DNA of 39,458 nucleotides from Oscillospiraceae bacterium (GCA_009777055.1 WRMQ01000014.1:1-39458); one strand, 5' to 3'. Numbered from the stretch's first letter, positions 16,801 to 26,322 are shown. Program-made: numbers and translations. Notes: a model not told the origin generated them from the letters alone.

Positions 16801-19800
16801 GTCGCCGTAATCGCGCTCAGCCGTCACATTGTAGATGTCGGTAATGTTTGGCGTGACCCCGTCGCTGGCGAGAACGCCGCCCTTCAGGTCAAACTTCAGC
16901 CGCACGGCGTTCTGTGGGTCAGGGTCCTCGCCGCCGGGGCCGCCGTTGACCGGCACCCAGGTGGCGTAGAGGTTCATGACCGAGGGCTCCTTCAGAGCCT
17001 CGTTTTCGATCACCGTTTCAGGATTTACCACGGTGCCGGGATTGACGGGCAGGAATGTGCTTTCGGACGCCCGCACCCAGCCGTTGAAGATATAGCCGTG
17101 GCGGATCGGCAGCGGAAGGCCGTCCTCACCGGGATAGAGTTCCTCGGGGAAGAAGTCCTCCTGCTCGTTCAGGGGGAGCCCCGCCGTCGCGCCGGCCCAT
17201 GCGTGCATGGTTTTCAGGGGGTTGGCGTCCGGCGCGCCGAAGTAGCCGCTGGGCTCGGGCAGGCCGCCGTGCCAGTAGATATCCGTTTTGCCCTCGCTGC
17301 CGGCGGTGACCGTCCAGACCGCCTTCACGGTTTTGAGGGGGTTGGCGCTCGTGTCCGCCAGATTATCCGCCTGAATGGCCGTGGATGTGAAGTCGAAGGG
17401 AACGGTGAAGCTGCCGCCGCTGTCCTTGGCGTACCAGACCAGATCCCAGACATAACCGCCCCGGGCCACTGTGGGCTGCACGCCCAGCACCGTGCCCGCG
17501 AACACGTCCACATAGCCATTCTCCAGCAGGGATGCGCCCGCGGAGCCCGCCGTGATCAAGGTGCCGCCGTCGGTGTCGAAGGTCAGGCGAATCTTCTTCG
17601 TCTGGTTCTCGCCCTCTGTGGTCTGTGTCCACAGGGCGTAGACGTTCAGCGCCGTCGTGTTCTGGGCTGCCAGCAGATCGTCTATCTTTGTCATCTCGTA
17701 GCTCAGGCTCGTGCCATTGTAGGTCGCCACGTCCGCCGTGCCGCCCAGCACGCCCTCGCCGGGGTTCGTGGTGGACCAGCCCTTGAAATCGTAGCCCGCG
17801 CGCAGCGGTACACCCAGGCCCTCGCCGCTATCCAGGCTTTCCAGGGTTGTGCTCGCCGACAGCCCGGTGAACTGCGGGGGATCCATCGGCAGGTCGCAGC
17901 GGGTGTTGCGGGTCAGCGTCACAGCGCTGGTTTCACACCAAACGCCGTAGAGATGCACCTCCGCGCTGTCTGCGCAGGGCAGGGCGACTGTCTCTGTCGT
18001 ATAATTCGCGCCGGTTTTCAGCAGCGGCGGGTTGGTGTTGGTGGATGGATCCGTATCCGCCACCCAGACTCCTTCGCTCCTCACGCCAACCTGCCAGCCC
18101 TTGAAGCTGTAGCCGGCCCTTGTGGGCTCATACCAGCTTTCGCCGTTGAACAGGCTGTAATAGGTCGTGGAGCCCGCTGTGGCGTCGAAGGGACCCTCCG
18201 TCTCGCTGGCCGTGGGATGGAAGAACACCTGGGCGCAGCCCGGCGTCCCCGCCGGAATCGCTGTCCACTGCTTATAGAGCTTGACGGTTTTTTCGTTGGC
18301 TGGCACCGTCTGCTGCACCAGGCTGCTTGTTGTGATTTCGTAGCCGCCTGTTTCGGCGGTATACCAGATTTTGCCGTCGCTGGGGCCGTCGGTGTTGTCG
18401 TAATACCCCGCGCGGGTTACCGCGGGCAGGTTCGCCCCAAAGACCGTACCTGCCGTCACCGGCGTCCAATTCGGCGGCTGGGGCGTTCCATACATCGGGA
18501 AATACTGCACGGTCAGCCTGTCGCTGCCCGTGGCCGGGACCCACTTCGCGTAAATCTTCACGAAGGTGCTCAGGGGATCCGCCGGATCCATGATCCAGGC
18601 ACCGGTAAGCTGGGCTGTTTCACAGTTCGCGTCGGCATACCAGCCATCGAAGACATAGCCATGCCAGACCGGGGTGGCTGCCTCAAGACCGCCTATGGCG
18701 CTGCCCGCCAGAACGGGAATGCTGTAGGTCGGGCTGGTGACATCATCGCCCGTCCAGGCCTGAAGCAGCTTCGCCGTAAAGGTGTCGCCGTCAAAAATGT
18801 GACTCGGCAAGGCCGTGGAGGGGAACTCCGCCACCCGGCCCTGCAGGTGGTAGATCAGCTTCGCGCTGCCCGCGGTCTCTCTCTGGTCGCCGCCTTCGCC
18901 GAGGCCGGGGTAGTCGGGATCCGGCGCGATGGCGGCCCATTTTGCGTAAATATTCACGTAGGTGCTTTCGGGATCCTGCGGCGTCATGGGCCATGCGCTG
19001 TTGACAGCCGTGTCGCCCGCCGGCTCCTCGAACCAGCCCACGAACTCATAGCCGGCCCAGATGGGTGCGTTTTCGCCGGTGACATAGAGCCCGCCCAGGT
19101 TGGCGTCCGCCTGCACCGAAACCCAATACTGTGGGCCGGTGGGGTTCGTCGACGCGTAGGGATTCCATAAGACCGCTTCGTATTCCTGCGCGGCAAAGTT
19201 GTGGCTCGGCAGCTTGCCCGCGGGGAAAACCGCCGTGGGGCTCTGCAGATGGTAGACCAGCTTCGCGCTGCCCGCCGCAGGCGGGAGTATCGTGCCCCCT
19301 GTTTCCGGCGGGATGGGTGTCCACTGCGCGTAGACATCCAGGGTTTTGGTTGCGCCGTCGCCCAGATAGGGCAGGGTCGTATAGGGGTCTGTGGTGATGG
19401 CGACGTAGGCGCCTTCCTCTCCCTCCTCGGGATCCCAGACCGCCCAGCCCGCGAAGCTATAGCCCGCGCGCTTAACGTGCAGCTCTTCCTCGTGGTCAAT
19501 GCTGCTCCGCAGCGGATAGCTCGTATCGCTGTAATCAAAGGTATTGACCGGGTCTGTCCATGGGGCGGTGCTGTAGGTTGTGGCCGGGAAGGGCGGCTTT
19601 TGCGTCCCGCCGTTGGGGTTATACCTGATCTTGATGTCCGTGGCCATTTCCCAGCGCGCCACGAAGGTCACGGTGTCGCTGACCGGCAGCCAGTTTACCG
19701 TAAACGTTCCGCTTGGCGCCGACATGAGCTCCATGTCGCCGTCTGCATAGGCCGCGTTCGGCGGGTTTTTGTCCTTCGCGTCGTAAATATACCAGCCCGC

Positions 19801-22800
19801 GAACACCTTGCCCGGCTCTTTCGTCGCCGGCTCGGGCGGCATGAGGATCTTTTGACCCACGAAAGCGTCGCGGATATACTGCGTTCCGCCTGTCCCGGCA
19901 TCCAGTCCCGCCGGGGTCCAGCCGCTCAGGTTCCATTCGAGGTTCGCCACGGTCAGATCGGGGTCGAAGAGAAGGTCGAAGGTGTATACCGTGCTGACGT
20001 CGTCCCACTGCGCCTCCAGCCGGATGCGGTATTTCGCGCTCGTTCCGTCTGAGCTTTGCTCGAACATCGCCGGGGTCAGCCCAAGGTGATTCAGGGTGCT
20101 GGCGAAATTGCCGTCCCAGAACGGCTGCCCCGCCTGCAGGTAGGGCGGTCCATACTCGGCTGCCGGTACCGCGTCCACATACACGCCGGTGCCCGCCGCG
20201 GTCTCCCGCTCCAGAATCATTTTGTAGCCAAGGAAGGCGTAGCCGTCCGGGTGCGTGGGCGTGATGTTGAACACGGACCTCGCCTGGGTCTGCAGCAGCA
20301 TGCCCTGGCTGTCATACAAGGGCGCGTCGAGGTGGGGGATCGTCTCCAGGTCGAGGGACTGCCCGGGCTCCGCCGCGCTCTTCGGCACGGTGAAATTACC
20401 GTTTTTGCCGTTTGCCTCGCCGCCGCTATAAAGTATGCCGATCGAAAGGTCGTCATAAACCGCCCGGAATTTGATCGCGCTTCCCATATGGGAGTCGTAG
20501 GTCATCTGGAAAGCCGCGCTTTCATCCATGTCGCATTCCAGCAGCGCCCCGGGCGCGTACTCGTTCAGCAGCAGCGCGCTCTTATCCGCATATATGAGCG
20601 CGTCCGCGTACTGGCCCAGCGCGGTGACCGCTTCCGGATCCTCCGGGTCGTTTTTGTCGCGCAGCACGCCCTCCACATAAGCTGTGTTCAGCGTCGGCAT
20701 GCCGGACGCGGGAATGATTTCCCAGCCCACGAACCTCTTTCCGGTCGGAGGCAGCCAGCCGCCGGGCAGCTGTGCCTGCGTCGCGAGGGTGTAGGGGCTG
20801 TCGTAGACCGCGAAATCATCGAGCAGAAGCGTGGTGCCGTCGGGCTCATAATATTCGATTCTGTACTTCAAGGGGTTCCAGCGCGCCCGGACGGTCGTAT
20901 TGAGGTCGCCGAAGACGATCTCGGCGCGGTCGCCCGGAGGCACCGCCGAGGTTTTGCCTGGAACCCAGGTCATTATCGACGAATTCGTGCCCGCGATATA
21001 GGCCGTGGACTCCGTCTCCACGATCTCCCAGCCAATGAAGTCGTAACCCGGGCGGGGATTGGCCTCCACTTTTTTCACGGAGGGCTCCATCAGCGTGGGC
21101 ACCTGCGTGGTCTGCAGCTTTTCGTATCCCATCGCGCTGCTTTCGTCAGCCGGGGTGATCAGCGCGGGGTCGAGCATCGTTTCAGGATCGTTGAAGAAGA
21201 CGCCGTCCTTGAACCAGCCGCCCTTCTCCGTGTCGTCGTCCGCTTCGTCAACCCACCACAGGCCAACGCTGCCGGCGGTGTCGTGCACGTTGAAGGTGCC
21301 GCCGTTGCCGTCAATGGTCAGGTCGGTGGTGATGTCGGCGAAGACCGGGGAGAAGTAGGCGCCGCTTTCGGTCAGCCACACAAAGCTCGTGGGGAATTTG
21401 CCGAAGCCGCGGGAGCTTGCGTCGTTGTTATAAATCCGCTGGTCGCCGGAGAATCTCCAGCCCAGGAAGTATTTGCCATCCGGCACGTCCTCCTCGGGGA
21501 ACTCCTCGGCGGTCACGGTGTAGGTCGCGTAATAGTTTACATAGTAGATCTCGTCGTCCGGGTCGTCCCAGTCGTCGTAGTCCTCGTCGCCGGCCTCGTT
21601 GGTGTAGCGCACCTCAACGACCGAGGGCTCGTAGTAAAGATCGTATTGCAGCCGCCCGAAGGTGATGGGGTATACCAGCGCCGAAACCGGGTCCTGCGGC
21701 GACTCATTCCAAAGATTGGTCTTGCTGCCCTTGGCCGCCGCGCTGTCCACGACGATCTCCTCATGGGCGCAGTCCGCGGAGAAATTCCCCAGGCCGTTGT
21801 TTTCGATGATCACATTGTTCCAGCTCAGCGGGTCTGTCAGGCCGGATTCCGCCGCGTAGGCGTAGCGCGAACGGTCGGTATCCGGGCCGTGGCGCACGAT
21901 GTCGGGCAGGGGATTGGCCATGATGTTGTCGTAGTCGAAGAAATGCCCCGGCGTGGCCACGGGGAGCGCCGTCACCTTGGAGCCGTTGGGGTAGAAAATC
22001 GTAATTTCGTCCGGTATCTCCAGGGGCAGGATGGCGTTCTTCTTAATAATGTATGAGCCCTCGGGGTATTCGCCGCCGTAGGCCTGCGTAAAGGCCTGCC
22101 ATTGGCGCACCCATGCCGTGTAAGGCGTGCCCGGGGCGGAGGGCGGCGCGGGGTCGGGCATGGCGTAGACGGTGATCTCGTTGTCGCTGTCGAAGGGGTT
22201 GAGGTAGGTGATCACCGGCTTGACCAGCGGATGCAGCACCTCCCCGCCGTCGGCGAGGGTCTCGATGTAGTATTCATCCGGGAAGTAGGCCGTGCCCGTG
22301 CCGGGCGCGAAGTATACCTTTGTGTCCGTGCCCGTGGGGTCGCAGGTGGCGGCCTGCGCGAAGGGCCGTGGGCCCACATCGTCCTCCGTGCCCCATATGC
22401 CGTCGGTGCCCGGGCCGCTTTCGCCGAACAGATCCTCATACCGCGCCGGGCTCAGCTCCTCGAAGTAGCCGATGCTCTCGGCATAGAAGGGCTCGCCGTT
22501 GCTGCGCTTGTAGTGCCGGGCGTAGCTGCGGGATTCAAAGATGGACTCCGTGGTGGGGGTATCGGTGTCGGTTTCGTCCTTGTGCTTATACAGGTGACGC
22601 CAGGCGGCCAGGGGCTCAGCGGTGAAGGTGGTGGGCGTGCGGTTGCTTTCGGTGAAGCCGATGGGCTTGCCGTCGATATTGAGATAGCTGTGGGTCAGGC
22701 TGGCGTCCATATTGGCCTCGTTTTTCAGGGCCAGCTCATTCGCGAGGCTGTCGATTTGCGTCTGCCAGGCGTTGGAGCTCACGCCGGCCGGCGTAGCCAC

Positions 22801-25800
22801 GCGGCCCAGCTCCTCGCCCGCCTGGAAGATCACATCCCGGTAGGCCTCATACTCATCCGTTTTGTAGAGGTCAATAGGCCGGAAGACCGACTGGGCGTTT
22901 TGCAGGTTGCTGCGCAGGGCGGCTTTGTTAATCAGGTCAACCTTGATGTCGACGTAGATGCGGCTGGAAAGGCGATATCCGTTAGGACCCGGATTGATAG
23001 CGAGGCTGGGTCTGCGGATTTTGTATTCGGCGATTTCGTTTGTATAGGTTCTGGTGCGGGTGCCGGAATCCAGCAAATTATAAGAGTTAAGATCCGATTG
23101 CGTCGGAATTTTTGAGAATCTGCCGGGCGCGTCTGTGCCGGAAATATCCGTATTCAGCGGAGGCATAAGCTCCGCCCTTCTGCTTTTGCTGTCGCCCCAG
23201 TTCAAAATCTGTTGCTGATGACCGTCGGCGATGAAATCCAAAGTAAAGATCGGCGTGGCCCAACTGGGATAGCTGTATGTGGCGTTCCAGTTACCGGTAT
23301 CATAATTGAAAGGATCTGAAAAACCGGGGACCTCTGTCGCGCTGCGGCGGATGGTCATGTTCTGGTGAATATAGTTATCCTGAGATGAATAGTTGTTAAA
23401 GGAAGCGGCGCGCATTGCCCCTGATGAAAGGAAGGGAATGCGGTTGAAGGCTTGCCCGCCGTAACGGCTGATGTCAATGGCCAGGTGCGCCGTGGGGACG
23501 CCCATGTTGATTGCGGCCCCATCATCGTCGGCGTGAATCTTTTCACCGTATTTTCGCTCCCGGTCAAAAAACCACTGGCTTACAACACGGCCATCACCAG
23601 TCGCTGTAACCATGCTGTGTTCGCGCAAACGGCTGACGCCGCCGTCCGCCTGGGAGGGGAACCAGTTCCCAGCGCTGACAAACGCGTTATAATCAGATTC
23701 GTCAAACCAGTCCTCGCTCATCGGTCCGCCGGAGGGCGTACGGTTCGCGCTGTCGTAGGTCCAGCGCAGCATGTTGCCCCGCCTGTTGTGGCCGCCGTTG
23801 GCGGAATTAACATTGGCGGCGGAGGATGTGCCGTTGGAGTTGTCAAAGCCATTAACGAAGCCGGAGCGGGAGTTGCCGCCGGATACCCGGTGTACGCCGG
23901 TGATATAAGTATATACCGCGGTGCCGTCATATTGTACATTTATAGATGACAGCCCCGCCACGCCCGCCTCAACAATCGGCGTGGGGTGCACCCAGGTTAC
24001 GGCGTAGCTTTCGTACCATATGCCGTCGTGCTTGAAGCGGAAGGTCCAGCGGATGCCGCCCTCGGCCCGCTGGCCGGTGCTGGGTTCCAGCAGCTCCCCG
24101 GCCCAGAACACCACATAGCGCTCATGGAGAGAGGCGTCCCTGCTTCCCCCGCCGGTGTCCTGCGCGGGCCAATCGGTAAACTCGCCGTAGGTCAGGTACT
24201 TCGTGTTGCCCTGGCTGCCCACCCGCACGTCGTTCACCGTCGCGCCAGCGGGGGTCGGGATGCCGTTCTTGTCGACGGTTTCATACTTGACCTGCCGCGT
24301 GGCCAGAATCTCCGAGGTGCTTATTTCGTCGGGCAGCTTGAACATCAGCTGCGCGGTGCCCGCGTTGCTGCTGTCGTTGCCCCCGCCCTGATGGAACTTG
24401 CCCGGGTCGCCGGTCAGCTTCGTGGGGTCCGTATCCGTGGGGTCGTAGCTGACCACATGGTAGATATCGTTTTCGCCCGGCCGCAGATAGACGGCCTCCG
24501 GCGCGCCGACGCCCTTCGAATTGATGATGCGGGGCAGGAAGGAGACCGGCGCCTCCACGCAGTCGCGGCTGTTCTGCATCGAATCGTTCAGCTGCGTGAC
24601 GGCGGGATTGATCTGGGTGGCCGGGGCCTCCGGGTCGCCCAGGGCCAGGGCGGCGGCCCGTATTTTGGCCCGCGTATCGCCGGTGGTGCCGTCGAAGCTC
24701 TTGATGAGCTCTGTATTCGTCTGGTTCCATAAATAGCTGCTGGCGCTGTTGACCGCGCTGCGCAGCGAGGCCTTGCTGACCGTGTCCACGCTGAAATTCA
24801 CCCGCTGGAAGGTCCACAGGTCAAAATCCGGCACAATAGGCATGCTCCGCGCCAGATGGTGGAAGGTCTGCAATATGGCGTTGCCCTGCTTCACGGAGCC
24901 CTGCAGCGGATACAGCCCGAAGGCCCAGGAGCCCTGGTCGACGTTGTGCGCCTGCGTGGTGATGGGGCTGAAGCCCGCCGCGCCGACCCAGAAGTCGCTG
25001 ACCAGATTGGGATAGCTGCCGGTCTCGTAATCGTCGATGGATTCCGCGAGGGTTTCCAGCCTTGCGTAGGCGGTGGCGTAGTCCATCCAGAACAGCGTCC
25101 AGCCCGTGCTGAGGTTCGGAATCTGGTAGAGGTTCGTGTAGCGTCTGGTGTCCACGGTGATATGGCCCCGTGCCTTGGGGTTCACGTTGATCTTCCAGTC
25201 CCCGCCGCCGTCCTCTGTCCAGATATCCAGGCCGCCGTCCGTTTTTTCGTTGGTCCATTGGGCCAGGTTGTCTTTCACATAGCTGCTTGTGGTCTTGGTC
25301 AGGTAGTGGTGGGGCACCTTGCCGTTGGTGTCGGCTGCCATCAGGGCGGAAAGGTGGTTGTCGTCAAATTTCCGCTCGTAGTCGCCCCCGCTGACCCTGT
25401 GCAGGCCGGTGAGATAGAAATAGGATTCAATAAAATCCGAGAACCCGATGCGCAGGTTTGTGGTGCGCAGCAGGCCCGCCTGCCCGGCCTCGCCATAATA
25501 CGGCGCGTAAATGACCGTATAGGCGTAGGCCTTGTGCTGTTGGATTTCCATGATGTTGTCCACCTCAACCTGCAGGTCGTAGGTGACCACCCATTCGATC
25601 ATCTGCAGGCTGTGCTGCTCCGGCGCGTCCCACGACGAGCTGTTGACCCCGCCATCGTCCGTGAGCGTCAGCTCGAACAGCGAGCCCAGGCCGGTGGTAT
25701 AGATCGCCGTGCCGCCGGAAGTAACCATTCGGGTCACGTTAGTCGACGGATGCAGCGCCCGGATGCTTACGCTGTTCGCACCCATGTCCTTTTCGCCGCC

Positions 25801-26103
25801 GCTGAGCATCGACGCGTCCAGCCGTACATTGGAAGCGCCCGGGCAGTCAAACACAACCGTGCCCGATCGCTGGTTCCGGCTGCGGTTGAGCGCCCCGTTC
25901 CTGTCGGAATCGACAAAGTACTGAAAACGCGTGCCGCCCGGCTCCAGATAGATGGTTTCCGGTACCCGGAAAGCGGCTCCTGTCGCGGAGCCGGCCTTCA
26001 GGTCAGGCTCCGCCGTGATGCCGGCCAGGCCGGGCACCGCGAACACGGAGCTGAGCATGAGCGTTGCCAGAAGCAGACATAATCCCCTTTTTGCCTTCAA
26101 CAT
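13852..26103 (-). CDS. Giant cell-wall-anchored surface protein with InlB-type B repeats
   Basis: A protein of about 4,083 residues. Residues 1-30 are a signal peptide (basic MLKAKRG, then a hydrophobic run ending near VPGLAG). Residues ~45-535 and ~535-1100 look like a duplicated module: each has a YLxPG segment near its start and a copy of the motif TG(L/V)HRVSGG about 190 residues later. From about 1540 to 4000 I count some 22 Listeria-Bacteroides (InlB B) repeats by their GYxFxGW cores, several degenerate. A Pro/Ile/Val-rich stretch and a Cys cluster (LCGICGIRGGCGCGK) follow. Then come a Pro/Ser linker, the sorting motif FPNTG at ~4047-4051, a membrane segment and RKKDEEA. It should be secreted, anchored by a sortase (none in this window) and act in adhesion or surface structure; the ligand is unknown. 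The ATG at 26103 is preferred over 26118 because GGGAGGA lies just ahead of it. Confidence 0.9.
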   Translation of the reverse strand: MLKAKRGLCLLLATLMLSSVFAVPGLAGITAEPDLKAGSATGAAFRVPETIYLEPGGTRFQYFVDSDRNGALNRSRNQRSGTVVFDCPGASNVRLDASMLSGGEKDMGANSVSIRALHPSTNVTRMVTSGGTAIYTTGLGSLFELTLTDDGGVNSSSWDAPEQHSLQMIEWVVTYDLQVEVDNIMEIQQHKAYAYTVIYAPYYGEAGQAGLLRTTNLRIGFSDFIESYFYLTGLHRVSGGDYERKFDDNHLSALMAADTNGKVPHHYLTKTTSSYVKDNLAQWTNEKTDGGLDIWTEDGGGDWKINVNPKARGHITVDTRRYTNLYQIPNLSTGWTLFWMDYATAYARLETLAESIDDYETGSYPNLVSDFWVGAAGFSPITTQAHNVDQGSWAFGLYPLQGSVKQGNAILQTFHHLARSMPIVPDFDLWTFQRVNFSVDTVSKASLRSAVNSASSYLWNQTNTELIKSFDGTTGDTRAKIRAAALALGDPEAPATQINPAVTQLNDSMQNSRDCVEAPVSFLPRIINSKGVGAPEAVYLRPGENDIYHVVSYDPTDTDPTKLTGDPGKFHQGGGNDSSNAGTAQLMFKLPDEISTSEILATRQVKYETVDKNGIPTPAGATVNDVRVGSQGNTKYLTYGEFTDWPAQDTGGGSRDASLHERYVVFWAGELLEPSTGQRAEGGIRWTFRFKHDGIWYESYAVTWVHPTPIVEAGVAGLSSINVQYDGTAVYTYITGVHRVSGGNSRSGFVNGFDNSNGTSSAANVNSANGGHNRRGNMLRWTYDSANRTPSGGPMSEDWFDESDYNAFVSAGNWFPSQADGGVSRLREHSMVTATGDGRVVSQWFFDRERKYGEKIHADDDGAAINMGVPTAHLAIDISRYGGQAFNRIPFLSSGAMRAASFNNYSSQDNYIHQNMTIRRSATEVPGFSDPFNYDTGNWNATYSYPSWATPIFTLDFIADGHQQQILNWGDSKSRRAELMPPLNTDISGTDAPGRFSKIPTQSDLNSYNLLDSGTRTRTYTNEIAEYKIRRPSLAINPGPNGYRLSSRIYVDIKVDLINKAALRSNLQNAQSVFRPIDLYKTDEYEAYRDVIFQAGEELGRVATPAGVSSNAWQTQIDSLANELALKNEANMDASLTHSYLNIDGKPIGFTESNRTPTTFTAEPLAAWRHLYKHKDETDTDTPTTESIFESRSYARHYKRSNGEPFYAESIGYFEELSPARYEDLFGESGPGTDGIWGTEDDVGPRPFAQAATCDPTGTDTKVYFAPGTGTAYFPDEYYIETLADGGEVLHPLVKPVITYLNPFDSDNEITVYAMPDPAPPSAPGTPYTAWVRQWQAFTQAYGGEYPEGSYIIKKNAILPLEIPDEITIFYPNGSKVTALPVATPGHFFDYDNIMANPLPDIVRHGPDTDRSRYAYAAESGLTDPLSWNNVIIENNGLGNFSADCAHEEIVVDSAAAKGSKTNLWNESPQDPVSALVYPITFGRLQYDLYYEPSVVEVRYTNEAGDEDYDDWDDPDDEIYYVNYYATYTVTAEEFPEEDVPDGKYFLGWRFSGDQRIYNNDASSRGFGKFPTSFVWLTESGAYFSPVFADITTDLTIDGNGGTFNVHDTAGSVGLWWVDEADDDTEKGGWFKDGVFFNDPETMLDPALITPADESSAMGYEKLQTTQVPTLMEPSVKKVEANPRPGYDFIGWEIVETESTAYIAGTNSSIMTWVPGKTSAVPPGDRAEIVFGDLNTTVRARWNPLKYRIEYYEPDGTTLLLDDFAVYDSPYTLATQAQLPGGWLPPTGKRFVGWEIIPASGMPTLNTAYVEGVLRDKNDPEDPEAVTALGQYADALIYADKSALLLNEYAPGALLECDMDESAAFQMTYDSHMGSAIKFRAVYDDLSIGILYSGGEANGKNGNFTVPKSAAEPGQSLDLETIPHLDAPLYDSQGMLLQTQARSVFNITPTHPDGYAFLGYKMILERETAAGTGVYVDAVPAAEYGPPYLQAGQPFWDGNFASTLNHLGLTPAMFEQSSDGTSAKYRIRLEAQWDDVSTVYTFDLLFDPDLTVANLEWNLSGWTPAGLDAGTGGTQYIRDAFVGQKILMPPEPATKEPGKVFAGWYIYDAKDKNPPNAAYADGDMELMSAPSGTFTVNWLPVSDTVTFVARWEMATDIKIRYNPNGGTQKPPFPATTYSTAPWTDPVNTFDYSDTSYPLRSSIDHEEELHVKRAGYSFAGWAVWDPEEGEEGAYVAITTDPYTTLPYLGDGATKTLDVYAQWTPIPPETGGTILPPAAGSAKLVYHLQSPTAVFPAGKLPSHNFAAQEYEAVLWNPYASTNPTGPQYWVSVQADANLGGLYVTGENAPIWAGYEFVGWFEEPAGDTAVNSAWPMTPQDPESTYVNIYAKWAAIAPDPDYPGLGEGGDQRETAGSAKLIYHLQGRVAEFPSTALPSHIFDGDTFTAKLLQAWTGDDVTSPTYSIPVLAGSAIGGLEAATPVWHGYVFDGWYADANCETAQLTGAWIMDPADPLSTFVKIYAKWVPATGSDRLTVQYFPMYGTPQPPNWTPVTAGTVFGANLPAVTRAGYYDNTDGPSDGKIWYTAETGGYEITTSSLVQQTVPANEKTVKLYKQWTAIPAGTPGCAQVFFHPTASETEGPFDATAGSTTYYSLFNGESWYEPTRAGYSFKGWQVGVRSEGVWVADTDPSTNTNPPLLKTGANYTTETVALPCADSAEVHLYGVWCETSAVTLTRNTRCDLPMDPPQFTGLSASTTLESLDSGEGLGVPLRAGYDFKGWSTTNPGEGVLGGTADVATYNGTSLSYEMTKIDDLLAAQNTTALNVYALWTQTTEGENQTKKIRLTFDTDGGTLITAGSAGASLLENGYVDVFAGTVLGVQPTVARGGYVWDLVWYAKDSGGSFTVPFDFTSTAIQADNLADTSANPLKTVKAVWTVTAGSEGKTDIYWHGGLPEPSGYFGAPDANPLKTMHAWAGATAGLPLNEQEDFFPEELYPGEDGLPLPIRHGYIFNGWVRASESTFLPVNPGTVVNPETVIENEALKEPSVMNLYATWVPVNGGPGGEDPDPQNAVRLKFDLKGGVLASDGVTPNITDIYNVTAERDYGDYFSFATYDLVKAGYTFDGWYQESDPQNPGWSKALSNTTAIVPDATAPKDADGGYIIWLVAKWSQPSGTGNENVRVTWNPGDGLGSVPPQQDMYFAGQFFTGTAAGNPAYLRPGFRLAWWVSDDLVTEADQWKANIYPSDLITGIEKVNPKPGILPIDDIYNVSMVAGWQAIDPDKENDDGEKAKAVHVNFDVNGGTAITPASAARKAVKAYETGDVAPVGTFGNYFSLGIDATTNPLTAMSITPFTKRGGYRFLGWFQQLENSTALQSLKKEDNDQIHPYLSTNELTLVARWQAIAPTTQDPEEYDGSLVLHYVTAPGTAVPSVHVEAGTPYTTALLDGAAAASRRPGYVPDPAGCWFLSYNSETKAYADPVAVNDDIETVNPGDEEITLYLKWVPDASIEHVTLAFDARGGTAVTEGNPRAVTLGSGYGELPATNRDGYSFLGWYTNLQVDSESGEPAGVLAGAGVPVEPIDFEPDGLAEKENSIELTLFAFWAPLDFGITVQFAKTPYGDSVTMDYSEMKVSAGGKYIENHIPPYGETDKNQPLPKAYLEDYSFDGWFLVEHSRGDEHPIRITEQAALVPVDENTKVDMDDVDVDEETGLLSVTLYPHFTPLSQSVQIKLYPNGAGAYLLLPEDTVKHNEVTMSHTNEAYYYTENELKATPLLKDVTAEREGYSFAGWYADQAGAQALAESKKILNLEAETPTKVTTGSSRALYAGWIPMTYTVSFSSEVNGSPVGAPPPAITVEFGSAYGTDPITRLARTLAPPTGIDGFDFLGWFDAEGNEVLAEDTVATAGNHVLHARLQPRQVAGIVVIFDPQGGTVTPDHKSVTYQEPYGVLPTPERKGYVFQGWFTEPEGDTQVTAETLVSRQDHHILYAQWKRQTTLPLIIPAPIPVVVPVIVATGTGAGALCGICGIRGGCGCGKATPPPSSTQPSAPAKPGKGLFPNTGDASTAAALAMFALMSAAAAAWLVGGRKKDEEA

Positions 26104-26104
26104 A

Positions 26105-26138
26105 GCTATTCCTCCCATTGCGCTATTCCTCCCATTGC
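26105..26138 (-). repeat. Tandemly duplicated ribosome-binding site of the giant gene
   Basis: A 17-base unit, GCTATTCCTCCCATTGC on the + strand, occurs twice without a gap (26105-26121 and 26122-26138). On the coding strand each copy reads GCAATGGGAGGAATAGC, so two GGGAGGA sites lie in front of the start. Each copy also carries an ATG: the one at 26118 is in frame with the gene and the one at 26135 is not. Confidence 0.95.
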
Positions 26139-26196
26139 TTTTGCTTTACCCCTTAGTTAACCTTGAACCAATCTCGTCCTAGACTTAACCAGAATC

Positions 26197-26225
26197 ATTT
26201 TACACGATTTTTTTAGTAAATGCAA
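26197..26225 (-). promoter_or_regulatory. Promoter of the giant surface-protein gene
   Basis: On the - strand: -35 TTGCAT (26225-26220), 17-base spacer, -10 TAAAAT (26202-26197). The untranslated leader would be about 85 bases. It is divergent from the promoter at 26294-26322. Confidence 0.65.
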
Positions 26226-26228
26226 TAG

Positions 26229-26270
26229 AAAAATAGCAGAAAAATAAAAAAAGCAAAAAAAGCGAAAAAA
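26229..26270. other. Phased A-tracts between divergent promoters
   Basis: Five A-runs of 5 to 7 bases are centred near 26231, 26242, 26249, 26258 and 26267, mostly about one helical turn apart. Such runs bend DNA and, directly upstream of a -35 box, can act as an UP element. They lie just upstream of the giant-gene promoter. Confidence 0.5.
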
Positions 26271-26293
26271 TTCATCTCATCAAGAAAATTTGC

Positions 26294-26322
26294 TTGACAA
26301 ACCGGCGCTTTTGTGTTATTCT
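26294..26322 (+). promoter_or_regulatory. Promoter of the leader-XRE-cupin-acyl-CoA synthetase operon
   Basis: -35 TTGACA (26294-26299), exact 17-base spacer, -10 TATTCT (26317-26322). It lies 34 bases before the leader-peptide ATG. Confidence 0.75.

Noticed and set aside
16723-19170. 815-codon + strand open frame inside the giant gene (also the frames at 13819-15339, 20056-22056 and others)
   Set aside because: They are antisense shadows of a GC-rich gene. Their products are rich in Arg, Gly, His and Val without domains, and the - strand gene has a signal peptide, repeats and a sorting signal.
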